DNA of 64,000 nt from Geoalkalibacter halelectricus. Its GTDB lineage: Bacteria > Desulfobacterota > Desulfuromonadia > Desulfuromonadales > Geoalkalibacteraceae. Each line of letters starts with the position of its first letter. Positions within the stretch are counted from its first letter, which is position 1. The notes beneath the pieces are model-generated. The model worked only from the letters and a program-made list of their open reading frames with translations, did no database searches and was not told where the DNA came from. Both the position numbers and the translations under genes were made by a program. The stretch is from positions 3,659,001-3,723,000 of the forward strand of contig NZ_CP092109.1 of NCBI RefSeq assembly GCF_025263685.1, read 5' to 3'. Below are positions 51,508-60,875 of this stretch, one piece after another.

Positions 51508-51822
51508 ATGAGAAACAACCCACCACTAAAGAAAGGCACAATCTTAGCGGAAAATGCCTGCATTTTTTGGGATTCCGATTTAGGGATAGTCTCTGTTGTC
51601 GAGGTCGGTCGGACTGTCCCGCATGAAGTTAATAAACTTAGGTATTCCGGTGGGGCCTGTTATGCCCAATGGAGAGAAGATTGCAGTAGCAACTCCCAAA
51701 AAGCACAGATTCTGTGCCTAAGACAGTTCTGGAACCTTGTTTATATATATGAGATTGACCCGGTTACAGCGGACAACGCTTTATCAGAAATAATTGAATA
51801 TCAAGCGGCGTTCAAGGATTGA
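51508..51822 (+). CDS. Hypothetical plasmid protein
   Basis: A 104-residue protein starting MRNNPPLKKGTILAENACIF, with AAGGAG 9 bases before the ATG. Acidic C-terminus (NALSEIIEYQAAFKD); four Cys are scattered. No family recognised. It is the first gene of a series of small, tightly spaced genes. Confidence 0.55.
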   Translation: MRNNPPLKKGTILAENACIFWDSDLGIVSVVEVGRTVPHEVNKLRYSGGACYAQWREDCSSNSQKAQILCLRQFWNLVYIYEIDPVTADNALSEIIEYQAAFKD

Positions 51823-51829
51823 TTTCAAA

Positions 51830-52075
51830 ATGGAAAACAATATTACCGAACTGGCCAGAACCGGATTTGTCCTGATCCGGGGGCTTTTGGATGGCCGCAT
51901 AAAGGGCGGGCAAAAGGCGGCCCTGGATCTTGCGGAAGCGCTCCACAACCTGCCGGATACCGGCAACTCCTTTGCTTATGAGCTTACGGCGCAGCAACTC
52001 CGCGAATTTGCAACGAAATACCCGCACTTGGGGGATCTGCTTACGGGGCTGACGAATGATCTGTTTTATAACTGA
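51830..52075 (+). CDS. Hypothetical plasmid protein
   Basis: An 81-residue helical protein (MENNITELARTGFVLIRGLL and ALDLAEALHNLPDTGNSF), with AAGGA before the ATG. It starts 7 bases after the previous gene. No family recognised. Confidence 0.55.
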   Translation: MENNITELARTGFVLIRGLLDGRIKGGQKAALDLAEALHNLPDTGNSFAYELTAQQLREFATKYPHLGDLLTGLTNDLFYN

Positions 52076-52091
52076 TATACGCGAAGGCGAA

Positions 52092-52292
52092 ATGGACATT
52101 CTGAGCCCGGTCAAGCATGAACCGCTGCTTGTCCTCGGCCTCGATGGCGGCCTGATTGACCAGGTGCTTGCTCCTGCCTCTGGCTGGACGCATGACGCCC
52201 TGGTTATTCAAGGCGAACGGTTAACGCCAAAAACAAAGCAAGGCGCGGAAGCCTTCCTGGGCCCCGTGTGGGTCGGGGGGACTGAGGTTTGA
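52092..52292 (+). CDS. Hypothetical plasmid protein
   Basis: A 66-residue protein (MDILSPVKHEPLLVLGLDGG to GPVWVGGTEV), with GAAGGCG before the ATG and 16 bases after the previous stop. No family recognised. Confidence 0.5.
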   Translation: MDILSPVKHEPLLVLGLDGGLIDQVLAPASGWTHDALVIQGERLTPKTKQGAEAFLGPVWVGGTEV

Positions 52293-52297
52293 TCTCT

Positions 52298-52447
52298 ATG
52301 CTGATCTCCGGGGAGCTGCGGCCTTCCCGGATCTTCAAGTTAGTGGTGGCGGCCATTCCGATGCTGCTGTTCCTGGTTGTGCTGGCCTTCATCCTGTACG
52401 GCCGGTGGAAGGAAAAAAGGGGCGGCCGTGCAACTGACGATAGATGA
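52298..52447 (+). CDS. Small single-helix membrane protein
   Basis: A 49-codon frame, MLISGELRPSRIFK followed by the helix VVAAIPMLLFLVVLAFILYG and a charged tail RWKEKRGGRATDDR. It lies 5 bases after the previous gene and overlaps the recombinase start by 20 bases, which fits the tight spacing of this operon. No ribosome site is clear. Confidence 0.45.
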   Translation: MLISGELRPSRIFKLVVAAIPMLLFLVVLAFILYGRWKEKRGGRATDDR

Positions 52448-52997
52448 CCACGAACGGGGCAAGGACTTCGTTACCGAATCCGAGCATAAGCGGCTGCTCC
52501 AGGGTGCTGGCCAACTCCGCAATCCTGAACGAAACCAGCTCTTGGTGATGATGCTCTATCGCCACGGGCTCCGGGAAACGGAAGCGGCCAACCTGACAAT
52601 CCAGGATCTGCAACTGGAGTCAGCCCGGCTATGGGTGCGCCGGATCAAGGGCGGACTATCCACTGAACACCCGATTGAAGGGGATGAACTGCGACTGCTG
52701 CGGCGCTACCTCCGCACCAGGTCGCTGAATCTTCCCTGGCTGTTTGTGAGTGAACGGGGCGGCCCTCTGTCCAGGCACTCGATCATATACACAATAGGGC
52801 AAGCGGCATTGAAAGCAGACCTTGGCCATGTGACGCCGCACATGCTCCGGCATGGCTGCGGTTACTACCTGGCCAATAAGGGGTATGACCTCCGGCTGAT
52901 CCAGGACTACCTGGGGCACCGTGATCCAAAGCATACGGCTCGATATACCAGAACGGCATCCGTTCGCTTTACCGGCCTATGGGGGAACAAGGCATGA
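52428..52997 (+). CDS. Short tyrosine recombinase
   Basis: A 189-residue catalytic-domain-only integrase/recombinase. Active-site residues: Arg in YRHGLRETEAANLTI, Lys in RRIKGGLSTEH, His-x-x-Arg in THPHMLRHG-type TPHMLRHGCGY, His in YLGHRD and the nucleophile Tyr in HTARYTRT. It has the size of FimB/FimE-type or plasmid resolution recombinases. It lacks the N-terminal core-binding domain of XerC/D. The start is GTG 52428 after AAGGGG. Possible roles are dimer resolution or inversion; no recombination site was identified. Confidence 0.85.
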   Translation: MQLTIDDHERGKDFVTESEHKRLLQGAGQLRNPERNQLLVMMLYRHGLRETEAANLTIQDLQLESARLWVRRIKGGLSTEHPIEGDELRLLRRYLRTRSLNLPWLFVSERGGPLSRHSIIYTIGQAALKADLGHVTPHMLRHGCGYYLANKGYDLRLIQDYLGHRDPKHTARYTRTASVRFTGLWGNKA

Positions 52998-53506
52998 TTC
53001 CATTTTGGCGTTGGGCGCTCTTGCGCCTGTTCCGCGTCCGGGTGCGCTATACCCGGCACGTTACCAGGTCACTGGCCACCAGGCCGGTGATATTGACCTG
53101 CAACCACTTGTCCATGCTGGACGGCGTGTTGATTGCTCTGGCTTCACCTCGGCCCCTGGTGTTTGCCGTGAACGTGAACCACGCACAACGTCACCCTGTC
53201 ACCAGCCGGGTGCTGGGCGCTATGTCGGCCATCGGCTTGGGGCGAGTGGTGCCGGTGGACTCTACGCGGCCCGTGGCGGCCCGTGGGCTGCTCCAGGCGC
53301 TGCACCAGGGGGATAGCGTTATGATCTTCCCGGAAGGGCGCATAAGCCCCACGGGGCGGCCTCTGGAGCCAATGCCGGGGGTGGACTGGCTGGCTGGTCG
53401 TGCGGGGGTGCCGGTTCTTTCTCTCCGGCTGCGGGGCTCGCATCGCTCCCGGTGGTTTGGCAAGGCTGGATCTGAGGCTTGGCCACGGATCTGGCTACGC
53501 TTCTAA
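52994..53506 (+). CDS. PlsC-like acyltransferase
   Basis: A 170-residue protein with the 1-acylglycerol-3-phosphate acyltransferase motifs NHLSMLDG (H-x4-D), GRVVPVDSTRPVAARG and FPEGRIS. It is shorter than chromosomal PlsC (about 240) but keeps the catalytic motif. Its ATG overlaps the recombinase stop (ATGA). Its role on a conjugative plasmid is unclear; it may alter phospholipids or a lipoprotein at the transfer site. Confidence 0.8.
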   Translation: MIPFWRWALLRLFRVRVRYTRHVTRSLATRPVILTCNHLSMLDGVLIALASPRPLVFAVNVNHAQRHPVTSRVLGAMSAIGLGRVVPVDSTRPVAARGLLQALHQGDSVMIFPEGRISPTGRPLEPMPGVDWLAGRAGVPVLSLRLRGSHRSRWFGKAGSEAWPRIWLRF

Positions 53507-53511
53507 GCAAA

Positions 53512-53540
53512 TAAAAAACCCGGCGCTATGGCCGGGCTTT
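53512..53540. terminator. Terminator between the convergent acyltransferase and traC genes
   Basis: AAAACCCGGC and GCCGGGCTTT form a stem around GCTATG with A- and T-runs at the two sides, so it works in both directions. Confidence 0.8.
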
Positions 53541-53543
53541 CCG

Positions 53544-56500
53544 TTACAGTCCAAGGCTTCGCGCTTCGCCTCGGCTCTTGCTGCGCTTCTGTTCCTCGCG
53601 CTCCTTCTCTCGCTCCTGTTTCTTCTCCAGCATCTGTTCCCGCTGATCGCGGGCGTTGACCGTTGTTCTCGCTTGGGCCAGCCCCTGTTCCACCTGACGC
53701 TGAACTGTGGCCAGGCCTCGGACACGGTGCAGGTCGGAAAAGTCGGTGAACTCGCGGCCTTTCTCCTGGGCGGTGAACTGCGGGAAGATAGCCCGGCCGC
53801 CTACGGCCTTGGCTGCCTCATTGGCTTTCACTCGGCCGGAATTGGGCAGCGCCGGGGTGCGCTCCGGCAAATGCCGGTCATCGTCACCCAGCACGGCTAT
53901 GGTGCGCTCCGGGAACATCTGCTTGAACTCCTGGGCAACGTCTTGAAGGTTGTTGTCCTGGAACGCGACCACTACCGGGCGGCCGGTGGCCATGTGAATG
54001 CTGGCTGACGTACCAAAGCCGGTACTAATCAGCAGCGGTTCGTGGGCGTCCTGGGCCGCCAGGGCATCCTTGCCGCCAATGACCTGGTAGCAGCCGGAAA
54101 CCTTCGCGTCTTTCTCGTAACCCTTAAAGCCGGTGGGGCCAATACGCTGGGCGCTCCATACCTTGCCTTCCTTGTCCTCAATCGGGATTACCAGGTTGCC
54201 CCGGTCGTCCAGCTTGGCACCGAAGGCGTGACCGGCTCCGTCCAGGCCTTTGCCCTTCAAATAGGGGTGGTCTGCCGGTGCGTCTGGCAGGCTGGCCAGC
54301 TCCTGGGTGATCGCTTGTGATTTGGCGTTATAACCAGCCTCGCGCTCGCGCTCGCGGGCCTGTCGCTTCGCCTCGGCCTCACGCTCCAGCTTCGCAATTT
54401 CTGCCGGGTTGAGGCGCTGGCCGGTTGCCTTCCAGTTTTCCTTATAACCGCTCTTGAAATTCTGAATGAAGCCTGCGGGGTGGCCATCCAGATAGCCCTT
54501 ATATGCCCCTGAACTCTTGCCCTTTTCGTCACCTTCAACCGGAACGCGGTGCAGCTTGCCGTCCATCTGCGGCAGCCCTTCGACCTTTAGCCCGGCATCC
54601 TTCAATGCCTCGGCAAACTCGGCGCGGGGATCTTGCGGGGGCTCCTGTCGGATCTCGTTGTTCTCTGGCAGCCACTTGGAAAGCGGGGCCAGGTTGGTGC
54701 CTTCCGGTGCATACCAGCTTTTGGCTCCTTTGTCCCAACGTGCGCCTTGTTGCTTGGCCTCGTTTTTCTCCTTGTAAGGTACGTTGAGCCAGGTTTTTTC
54801 CTGGGCTATCTGTTGCGGCTGCGCTGCCTCCTGTTTTGGTGTTTCCATCGCGTTGTTCTCCTTCGCCTGGGCTTGTGACCGGCTTACGGTCTGCTCCTGG
54901 GCCTCACGGCTCTGGTAGACCTTCGCCTGGTCGTGGATCGCCTCCAGGCGCTGCGCTACAGCGTTGGCCTGCTCCTGGGTGGGGTGATCCGATTGCCACA
55001 TCATGCGGCCATCTTCTTGGCCGACATAAACGCCAAAAAATTGCGCTTCTTCGGCCGGGGCTTCTTCTACAAACTTCTCTCCGTCCTGCTCGATCTCGAC
55101 GCAGCCACGAACCTGAGTTGTGCCCGTCCAGGTGTCCAGCTCATGCTTGACCATGCTCTGAACGCCATACTCTCCCGGCACAATCATGGTGTTGGCGACG
55201 GTATCCAGCCCCTCGGCCGTCATGCGTCCTTCTCTGACTTCTGCCAGGCCTGCCGCCATGCGGTTGATATAACCGGCTTCCTGCTCTGCTCTCTCGTAGT
55301 CTGGCCACGGGCCACCGGCCAGCTCGTTTTCGCCGTCAGCAGATACCACAATCCAATGCCCGGCCTTGTCGCCGTAGGCCTCTGGATCGTCGGCCAACTG
55401 CCAGGGTTTCGCGGCCAGCTCCTGATCCTGTTCTTGGCGTTGCGTGACCTGGTGTTGCAGTAGCGGGGTGATAGCTTGCTTGAAGGCCTCGGTCTGCCAC
55501 TCTGGATCTGAGGTAAAACCTGTTCCTGGTACTCGCTCACCGTCCACTAGCGTGACGGCTTTACCATCACCAGGCATCAGCTCGGTTTCGATTGGCAGGG
55601 TTTCCCCGTCCTTCTCGTAGCGGATGACCATAGCCCCTTCTTCACGCTCGGAACGGCCAAGGGTCGCGTTCATACCGTAGGCCTTGGCAGCGGCTTCCAT
55701 CGTTCGCCAGGACTCAATGGACTTGTAACCTTCCAGGGCTTCGCTGCTGGCCTCGTCCAGCTCGGCAACCAGTTGTTGCTGGGTCTGAACCTTCTCTTGC
55801 TCCTGCTCTTGCTCCTGAACAAGCCCCTGCACATAGTCCATGATCTGCTGGGCATCGCGTGATGCTCTGAACAGCTCCTGGGGATCTTCTTTCAGCGCCT
55901 TGATCCAGCTCCCGATATAAGCGGTGTGCTGGCCAGGGTCGTGCCCTATTCCCAGCTCGGTGCCCAGCATGTAGCTGGCCAGCTCGGCCCGTAGTTCTTC
56001 CTTGGCGTAACCTTCGCTCCCGAATGGGTGCGCCAAATCTCGATCCAGGCGGGACGGGTGCCCCGTCCAGTGGCCCAGCTCATGCAATGCGGTGGCATAG
56101 TAGTTGTCTGGCGTGGGGAATTGCCCGCGCTCCGGCATGTGGATCTGATCGGTGCTTGGCCGGTAGAAAGCTCGGTCGTTCTGATCGTGGTGGATACTGG
56201 CCCCGGACGCCTCCAGCAGCTTTTCAGCGTCGGCGTGACGCTCCCACTCCGGCCGCTCCTTCCTGGGGGGCAGCGGCGGCATACCGTCGATCTGTGAGGC
56301 ATGGAACACAACGGCATGAAATACCTTTGGCCGCTCCAGCTCGACGTTGCGATATTGCTTTTCGCCCTTCTCGTCCAGGATCGGTTTGCCCTGGTCGTCC
56401 TTGAGCAACTTCTTTTCTCGGAATTGCCAATACTGGACTACTGCGCCCTTCTCTCCTTTTCTGACTTGAGCGCCCAGCTCGCTGGCCTGCTTGTAGGTAC

Positions 56501-56705
56501 ACCAGCGGTTATCCTCGCCCTGTTTCAGCATGGACAGGTAAACGCTGTTCCAGCCTCGGTATGGTTTCCCGGTCAGGGCATTGGTCGGCCGGTCGGGTTG
56601 CTGGCCGGGCTCCCAAGGCTTGATCCAGGGGGCGGTGCCCTCCTGCAAAGCCTTGATTACTTCCTCGGCTACCCGCTCATGGTAGGGTTGTTTTTGCTCT
56701 GCCAT
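53544..56705 (-). CDS. traC: TraC-type antirestriction/primase protein (ArdC N-terminus, zincin motif, Toprim)
   Basis: A 1053-residue protein. The N-terminal ArdC domain (residues 1-130, YHERVAEEVIKALQEGTAPW; TNALTGKPYRGWN) binds single-stranded DNA in relatives. It is followed by a zinc-peptidase motif ATALHELGHWTGH near 203. A Gln-rich middle leads to a DUF5710-like segment (TWLNVPYKEKNEAKQQGARW, about 638). A TraC primase/Toprim region follows from about 800 to 1025 (PYLKGKGLDGAG; LLISTGFGTSASIHMATGRP; AVLGDDDRHLP). Such proteins are transferred with the DNA to protect it and prime its replication. Its ATG overlaps the trbN stop (TAATG). Confidence 0.9.
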   Translation of the reverse strand: MAEQKQPYHERVAEEVIKALQEGTAPWIKPWEPGQQPDRPTNALTGKPYRGWNSVYLSMLKQGEDNRWCTYKQASELGAQVRKGEKGAVVQYWQFREKKLLKDDQGKPILDEKGEKQYRNVELERPKVFHAVVFHASQIDGMPPLPPRKERPEWERHADAEKLLEASGASIHHDQNDRAFYRPSTDQIHMPERGQFPTPDNYYATALHELGHWTGHPSRLDRDLAHPFGSEGYAKEELRAELASYMLGTELGIGHDPGQHTAYIGSWIKALKEDPQELFRASRDAQQIMDYVQGLVQEQEQEQEKVQTQQQLVAELDEASSEALEGYKSIESWRTMEAAAKAYGMNATLGRSEREEGAMVIRYEKDGETLPIETELMPGDGKAVTLVDGERVPGTGFTSDPEWQTEAFKQAITPLLQHQVTQRQEQDQELAAKPWQLADDPEAYGDKAGHWIVVSADGENELAGGPWPDYERAEQEAGYINRMAAGLAEVREGRMTAEGLDTVANTMIVPGEYGVQSMVKHELDTWTGTTQVRGCVEIEQDGEKFVEEAPAEEAQFFGVYVGQEDGRMMWQSDHPTQEQANAVAQRLEAIHDQAKVYQSREAQEQTVSRSQAQAKENNAMETPKQEAAQPQQIAQEKTWLNVPYKEKNEAKQQGARWDKGAKSWYAPEGTNLAPLSKWLPENNEIRQEPPQDPRAEFAEALKDAGLKVEGLPQMDGKLHRVPVEGDEKGKSSGAYKGYLDGHPAGFIQNFKSGYKENWKATGQRLNPAEIAKLEREAEAKRQAREREREAGYNAKSQAITQELASLPDAPADHPYLKGKGLDGAGHAFGAKLDDRGNLVIPIEDKEGKVWSAQRIGPTGFKGYEKDAKVSGCYQVIGGKDALAAQDAHEPLLISTGFGTSASIHMATGRPVVVAFQDNNLQDVAQEFKQMFPERTIAVLGDDDRHLPERTPALPNSGRVKANEAAKAVGGRAIFPQFTAQEKGREFTDFSDLHRVRGLATVQRQVEQGLAQARTTVNARDQREQMLEKKQEREKEREEQKRSKSRGEARSLGL

Positions 56706-57514
56706 TACTGCGCCTCCCGTGGGTCGTTGCTTGCCTCCATCGCGTCTTCCAGGCTCATCGCGTCTTCTTCAAATGCGCCCATGCGGTCGGCCTCGTCGGG
56801 CTCAAATTCGACCGCCAGGCCGGGCACTGCATCCATGAAACTGGCCTTCACTGCGGTGGCGTCGATAGCGTCCAGTTGTTCTTTTGTCGGGCTTTGGTCT
56901 TGGTTTTCCATGTCGTTACCTTCTTCAGTTGTTGGAGTTGAAGGGTAATAACCCTCCGGTGGTGTCCAGCTAATGCCGGTCGGGGATCTCATAGCCTCGA
57001 TGGCACTAGCGGACTGTTGGGACGGCTGCACCGAAGTCGGCGCGGCTGCCGGGTTTTGGCCATAGAAACGGGCCACATACCCGTTGCTAAAGCCGTTTGA
57101 AAAGTTGCCGGTGTTGTAAGCGGAAAGCGCGGCTTGCAATGCCGCTTGCCCGGCTCCGAACTCGCGGGCGGCTCGCTCGTAGGATTCGGTCAGAATCGCG
57201 GCACCGGCTGCGATGTTCGCGCATGGGTTGAAAATGGTCGGCAGCTCGTCCAGCTCGATACCCAGCCAGGACAGGTTCGCGCTGTTGATCTGCATAAGCC
57301 CCATATCAACCGTGTGGCCTGCCTCGATGTATTCCAGGGCAATACGGGCGGCCTGTTCGGCGGTGGCAGCACGGGGCGGCCTGGGGGCCGTCTGCTGGCC
57401 AGGTAGGCGGTTCACATTGAGGGCCAGGGGGTTGCCGCTGCTCTCAACGCGGATAATCTCTTGGACAGTCTGAGGCGCCACGTCAGGGGCGCACATAGCA
57501 ATTAGCTCGATCAT
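56705..57514 (-). CDS. trbN: Lytic transglycosylase TrbN (VirB1-like) with acidic extension
   Basis: The N-terminal 170 residues form a transglycosylase domain: IRVESSGNPLALNVN with the catalytic Glu, MGLMQINSANL, FNPCANIAAGAAIL and ALSAYNTGNFSNGF. It opens peptidoglycan for the channel. The final 70 residues are very acidic (for example EFEPDEADRMGAFEEDAMSL) and could be made separately from an internal ATG at 56911 preceded by GAAGG. No signal peptide is seen, as in RP4 TrbN variants. The ATG at 57514 overlaps the traB stop. Confidence 0.85.
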   Translation of the reverse strand: MIELIAMCAPDVAPQTVQEIIRVESSGNPLALNVNRLPGQQTAPRPPRAATAEQAARIALEYIEAGHTVDMGLMQINSANLSWLGIELDELPTIFNPCANIAAGAAILTESYERAAREFGAGQAALQAALSAYNTGNFSNGFSNGYVARFYGQNPAAAPTSVQPSQQSASAIEAMRSPTGISWTPPEGYYPSTPTTEEGNDMENQDQSPTKEQLDAIDATAVKASFMDAVPGLAVEFEPDEADRMGAFEEDAMSLEDAMEASNDPREAQ

Positions 57515-58674
57515 AGGTTGTAGGCCTCCACTAACGGGATCTGGAACAGTCGCGCCCATGACTGCATGGCGTGACGCTGTGAACGGTGAATGGACTCTGG
57601 AGCCCACCAGGTACTGGCGATTGAAACGAACAGCTCCGGCTGATCCAGGACGGAATGCAGTACCGGCCAGACCAGCAGGGCTTCATAGCAGACCAGGACG
57701 GCCGCTTGACGGCCTGCCACGGCTACGGTGCCGGGTTGGCTGATCCACTGTGGCACGGCGCTGGCATCGTCCCACGGCCGCCACATTCCCACCGGGATAG
57801 GTGTTCTCTGCCGGTACGCAATGCGGGAGCCCTCGGCGGTTATCTCCACCAGGGCGTTGTTGTAGTCGCCTCCAGGTAAAGGCTCATAGGCACCCATCAG
57901 CACGGTATGGCCAGGCATATCAGCCAGCAGGCGCTGCCAGTCGGCGCTTGCCTGGTTATTCCATCGTCCGCCTACGGTTTCCGGCAGAACGTGAACCGGG
58001 CCTGTCGCCTCGGCTACTTGGGATTGCATGGCCCAATGGCGGCGGATCTCTCGCATGGGGTCGCGCTCATTGAGCGAACCAACGCCAAAACGGAAAGCGG
58101 TGTTGTGCCCTTCCCAGCTCGCCGGGATCTCTGCCGGGGCCGAAAGGGTGGCAGACACGGCCAGAATGGGCAGGAAGGCCACCAGGGCATTGAACAGCGG
58201 TGAACGCCAGGCCAGCAGCATGGCAAGGGCGGCAGTAGCTGCCAGTCCCAGCCAGGCCGTGCCTGGGAAAATCCAGCCTGCGGCGGTGATCGGGTGTGCC
58301 CATCCCACCAGGCCAGCAGGCGGAACAATCAAGGCCACCAATAGAACCGGCAGCAGCAGCACCCGGCCAATGGCGGATCTGTGCCAGCAGGCCCAGCCTG
58401 CCAGGCCAGTGAACAACCCGGCTGCCAGCCATAGGGCCAGACCATGAACCAGGTTAGTGCCGAAGAACTCCGCAATGCCGGGGATCAAGCCCCGGCTTGC
58501 TGCGGTGGTGTATGCCATGACTATCAGGCCAGCAATCCAGCGGTTACTGGCTGAGGCCCAAAGTACCGGCATCAGGATGGCGGCCGCCTGCACCCAACCA
58601 GGTGCCGGGCTGCCCCATGCCAAAACGCCAAGGGCGGCGGATGCCAGAACGGCGGTGATGCTGACCAGGTGCAT
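57511..58674 (-). CDS. traB: Conjugal transfer protein TraB (Lnt/nitrilase-like membrane protein)
   Basis: A 387-residue protein with six or so helices in the first half. A carbon-nitrogen hydrolase domain follows with the Glu of VHVLPETVGGRWN (about 228) and the Cys of AVLVCYEALLVWP (about 328), as in apolipoprotein N-acyltransferase and IncP TraB. The acyl acceptor is not known. It is linked by overlapping start/stop codons to the topoisomerase and trbN genes. Confidence 0.85.
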   Translation of the reverse strand: MHLVSITAVLASAALGVLAWGSPAPGWVQAAAILMPVLWASASNRWIAGLIVMAYTTAASRGLIPGIAEFFGTNLVHGLALWLAAGLFTGLAGWACWHRSAIGRVLLLPVLLVALIVPPAGLVGWAHPITAAGWIFPGTAWLGLAATAALAMLLAWRSPLFNALVAFLPILAVSATLSAPAEIPASWEGHNTAFRFGVGSLNERDPMREIRRHWAMQSQVAEATGPVHVLPETVGGRWNNQASADWQRLLADMPGHTVLMGAYEPLPGGDYNNALVEITAEGSRIAYRQRTPIPVGMWRPWDDASAVPQWISQPGTVAVAGRQAAVLVCYEALLVWPVLHSVLDQPELFVSIASTWWAPESIHRSQRHAMQSWARLFQIPLVEAYNL

Positions 58675-60857
58675 TACTCTTTAACCTCCGGTTTGCCCTT
58701 GTTGTCGAAGGCCCGGAAGTCGCAAGCGGGGAAGCCACTACAGCCCCACCAGTAACTGCCCTTTTTCTTTCCAGCGCGACGGATCAAGCCCTTGCTGCAC
58801 TTCGGGCATAAGTGTTCGCTTGACGGTGCCGGAGCCTCTTTCTTTTTGGCGTTAAAGTCAGGTTTGCCCCGCTTATCCGGGAATGTGGCTTTACAGTCGG
58901 GGTATGCACTACAGCCCCAAAAGAAACCGCTCTTGCCCTTGCGACGTTGCAGGCTGCCATTTCCGCAAGTTGGGCACTCCGGCCCAACGGCAGCCGTCAC
59001 CTTGACGCCTTCTGTTTTGATTCGCTCGATCTCCTGGGCAATGTGTTCCGCTACGCCGTCCACGAATTGCTGCATGGTCATCTGGCCAGCTTTGATCTGC
59101 TCTTGCTGCTCATGCCAAAGGGCGGTCATATCCGGCGCGGTGGCACTCTCCGGCAGCAGGTCGTGGAACTCGCGGCCCAGCTCGGTACTGATTACCTTCT
59201 TGCTCTGCTCGGCAATAAATCCGCGCTTCATCAGTTGTTCGATAATCGCGCTTCGGGTGGCCGGTGTTCCAATGCCGCCATGCTCGCCCTTCTTCTCCTG
59301 ATCTTTGGCCAGCAGCAACTGCCGAATCTTGGGATCGGTCACATACTTGGCGACACGGGCCAGGTCTTTCAGCAGGGTGGCCATTGTGTAACGGGCGGGC
59401 GGCTTGGTTTGTTTCTTCTCGCTGGTAGCGTCTTCACACGTTAGCGTTGTGCTGGTTGTCACCCATTCCAGGTTATCGGTGCTGTCTGCATCGTCCTGGT
59501 GTACCTCGTCATTGTCGGTATCGCGGGCATACAGTTTTTTCCAGCCTTCCAGGGTGGTAACGCGGGAAGTGGTGCGAAACGCATACCCGGAAACTTCCAG
59601 GTCAATGGTGGTTTCGCGGTAAGCATGTTTTGGCCAGAACTGAGCGATATAGGCGCGGGCAATCAACAAATACAGCTTGCCTTCGTCATCGCTGAGTTTT
59701 GCCAGGTCTGCCGTGTTTTCAGTTGGGATAATGGCATGGTGGGCACTCACGTTTTTGGAGTTGAACGCTCGGCTCTTAATTGCCGGATCTCCAGACTGTG
59801 CCGCTTTGGCCAATACCGGGGCAGTTTGGGCAATGGCAGCCAGAACAGCCGGGGCGTCGTCGTGCTGCTCGTCAGACAGATATTCGCAATCACTGCGGTT
59901 ATAAGTAATAAGGCGGTGCTTCTCCCTGAGCGATTGGGTCAGCTTCAAAGTTTTGTCCGGGGAAAATCCGAACTTCCGGGAAGCGTCCGCTTGCAGGTTC
60001 AGCAGGTTGTAAGGCAGTGGCGCGGCCGCCTCTTTTTCTTCGGTGTTTGCACTGGTGACAGTGGCGGGCTGGCCCTTCACTGCTTGCACCAGGTTAGCGG
60101 CATAGGTTTCGTCCAGGACGCGGCCCTTGTCATCAACCGGGGCACCATCTGCCGGGCGGTGCTTCGCGGTGAAGGCTCCACCGTCACCAGCAAAGCGCGC
60201 CATAAGGTCATAGTAGTTATGGGCGCTGTGGCTTTCGTGCGCTCGATCTCGACGCACTACCAGGCCAAGGATGGGGGTTTGCACACGGCCAACCGAAAGC
60301 ACTTGTGTGGCTCCGGCTGCGCGGCCTGCCAGGGTATAGGCGCGGGTCAGGTTGTAACCATAAACCTGGTCGGATACAGAACGGGCCAGGGCGCTCTGGT
60401 AAAGCCCGAAAAACTCGCTGTTGTCGCGCAAGTTGGCCAGCGCCTTCTGGACGATTTTCTTATTCAGGTCGTTAATCAAGATCCGCCGCACCGGCTTGTT
60501 GTTGCCGATGTAATCCAGGACTTCATCCACCAAAAGCTGGCCCTCGTCGTCGGGATCTCCAGCGTGGACGATTTCCGAAGCCTGCCCGGCCAGCTTCTGA
60601 ATCAGCTTGATCTGTGATTCCTTATCACCAATCGGCTTATGCTCTACCGGCCAGCGAAGTGGCAGGCTTTCCATGCTCCACTGTTTGGCGTTAGGGTCGT
60701 GGTCTTCCGGGTCGGTCAGTGTCAGCAGGTGGCCAAAGCACCAGGTAACAACATCACCATTCCCACAACGGATACAGCCACCATCTTTCTGGCCGTTACC
60801 TATGGCCTCGGCAATAGCCCGGCCAAGCTCTGGTTTCTCTGCGATAAACAAGCGCAT
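58674..60857 (-). CDS. Plasmid DNA topoisomerase III (TraE-like)
   Basis: A type IA topoisomerase of 727 residues. The Toprim motif is MRLFIAEKPELGRAIAEAIG with AGDPDDEGQLLVDE, the active Tyr is in HRLITYNRSDCEYL (about 316), and GRVQTPILGLVV is present. Two C-terminal zinc ribbons (CPTCGNGS and CPKCSKGL) follow. Matches the TraE/TopB enzymes of IncP-type plasmids, which help separate or process transferred DNA. It lies 18 bases after traF. Confidence 0.93.
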   Translation of the reverse strand: MRLFIAEKPELGRAIAEAIGNGQKDGGCIRCGNGDVVTWCFGHLLTLTDPEDHDPNAKQWSMESLPLRWPVEHKPIGDKESQIKLIQKLAGQASEIVHAGDPDDEGQLLVDEVLDYIGNNKPVRRILINDLNKKIVQKALANLRDNSEFFGLYQSALARSVSDQVYGYNLTRAYTLAGRAAGATQVLSVGRVQTPILGLVVRRDRAHESHSAHNYYDLMARFAGDGGAFTAKHRPADGAPVDDKGRVLDETYAANLVQAVKGQPATVTSANTEEKEAAAPLPYNLLNLQADASRKFGFSPDKTLKLTQSLREKHRLITYNRSDCEYLSDEQHDDAPAVLAAIAQTAPVLAKAAQSGDPAIKSRAFNSKNVSAHHAIIPTENTADLAKLSDDEGKLYLLIARAYIAQFWPKHAYRETTIDLEVSGYAFRTTSRVTTLEGWKKLYARDTDNDEVHQDDADSTDNLEWVTTSTTLTCEDATSEKKQTKPPARYTMATLLKDLARVAKYVTDPKIRQLLLAKDQEKKGEHGGIGTPATRSAIIEQLMKRGFIAEQSKKVISTELGREFHDLLPESATAPDMTALWHEQQEQIKAGQMTMQQFVDGVAEHIAQEIERIKTEGVKVTAAVGPECPTCGNGSLQRRKGKSGFFWGCSAYPDCKATFPDKRGKPDFNAKKKEAPAPSSEHLCPKCSKGLIRRAGKKKGSYWWGCSGFPACDFRAFDNKGKPEVKE

Positions 60858-60875
60858 TCTTCTTCTCCTTGATTG

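Noticed and set aside
51423-51626. 67-codon frame starting at ATG 51423
   Set aside because: It overlaps the better-supported gene at 51508, lacks a ribosome site, and its sequence is the out-of-frame reading of that gene.
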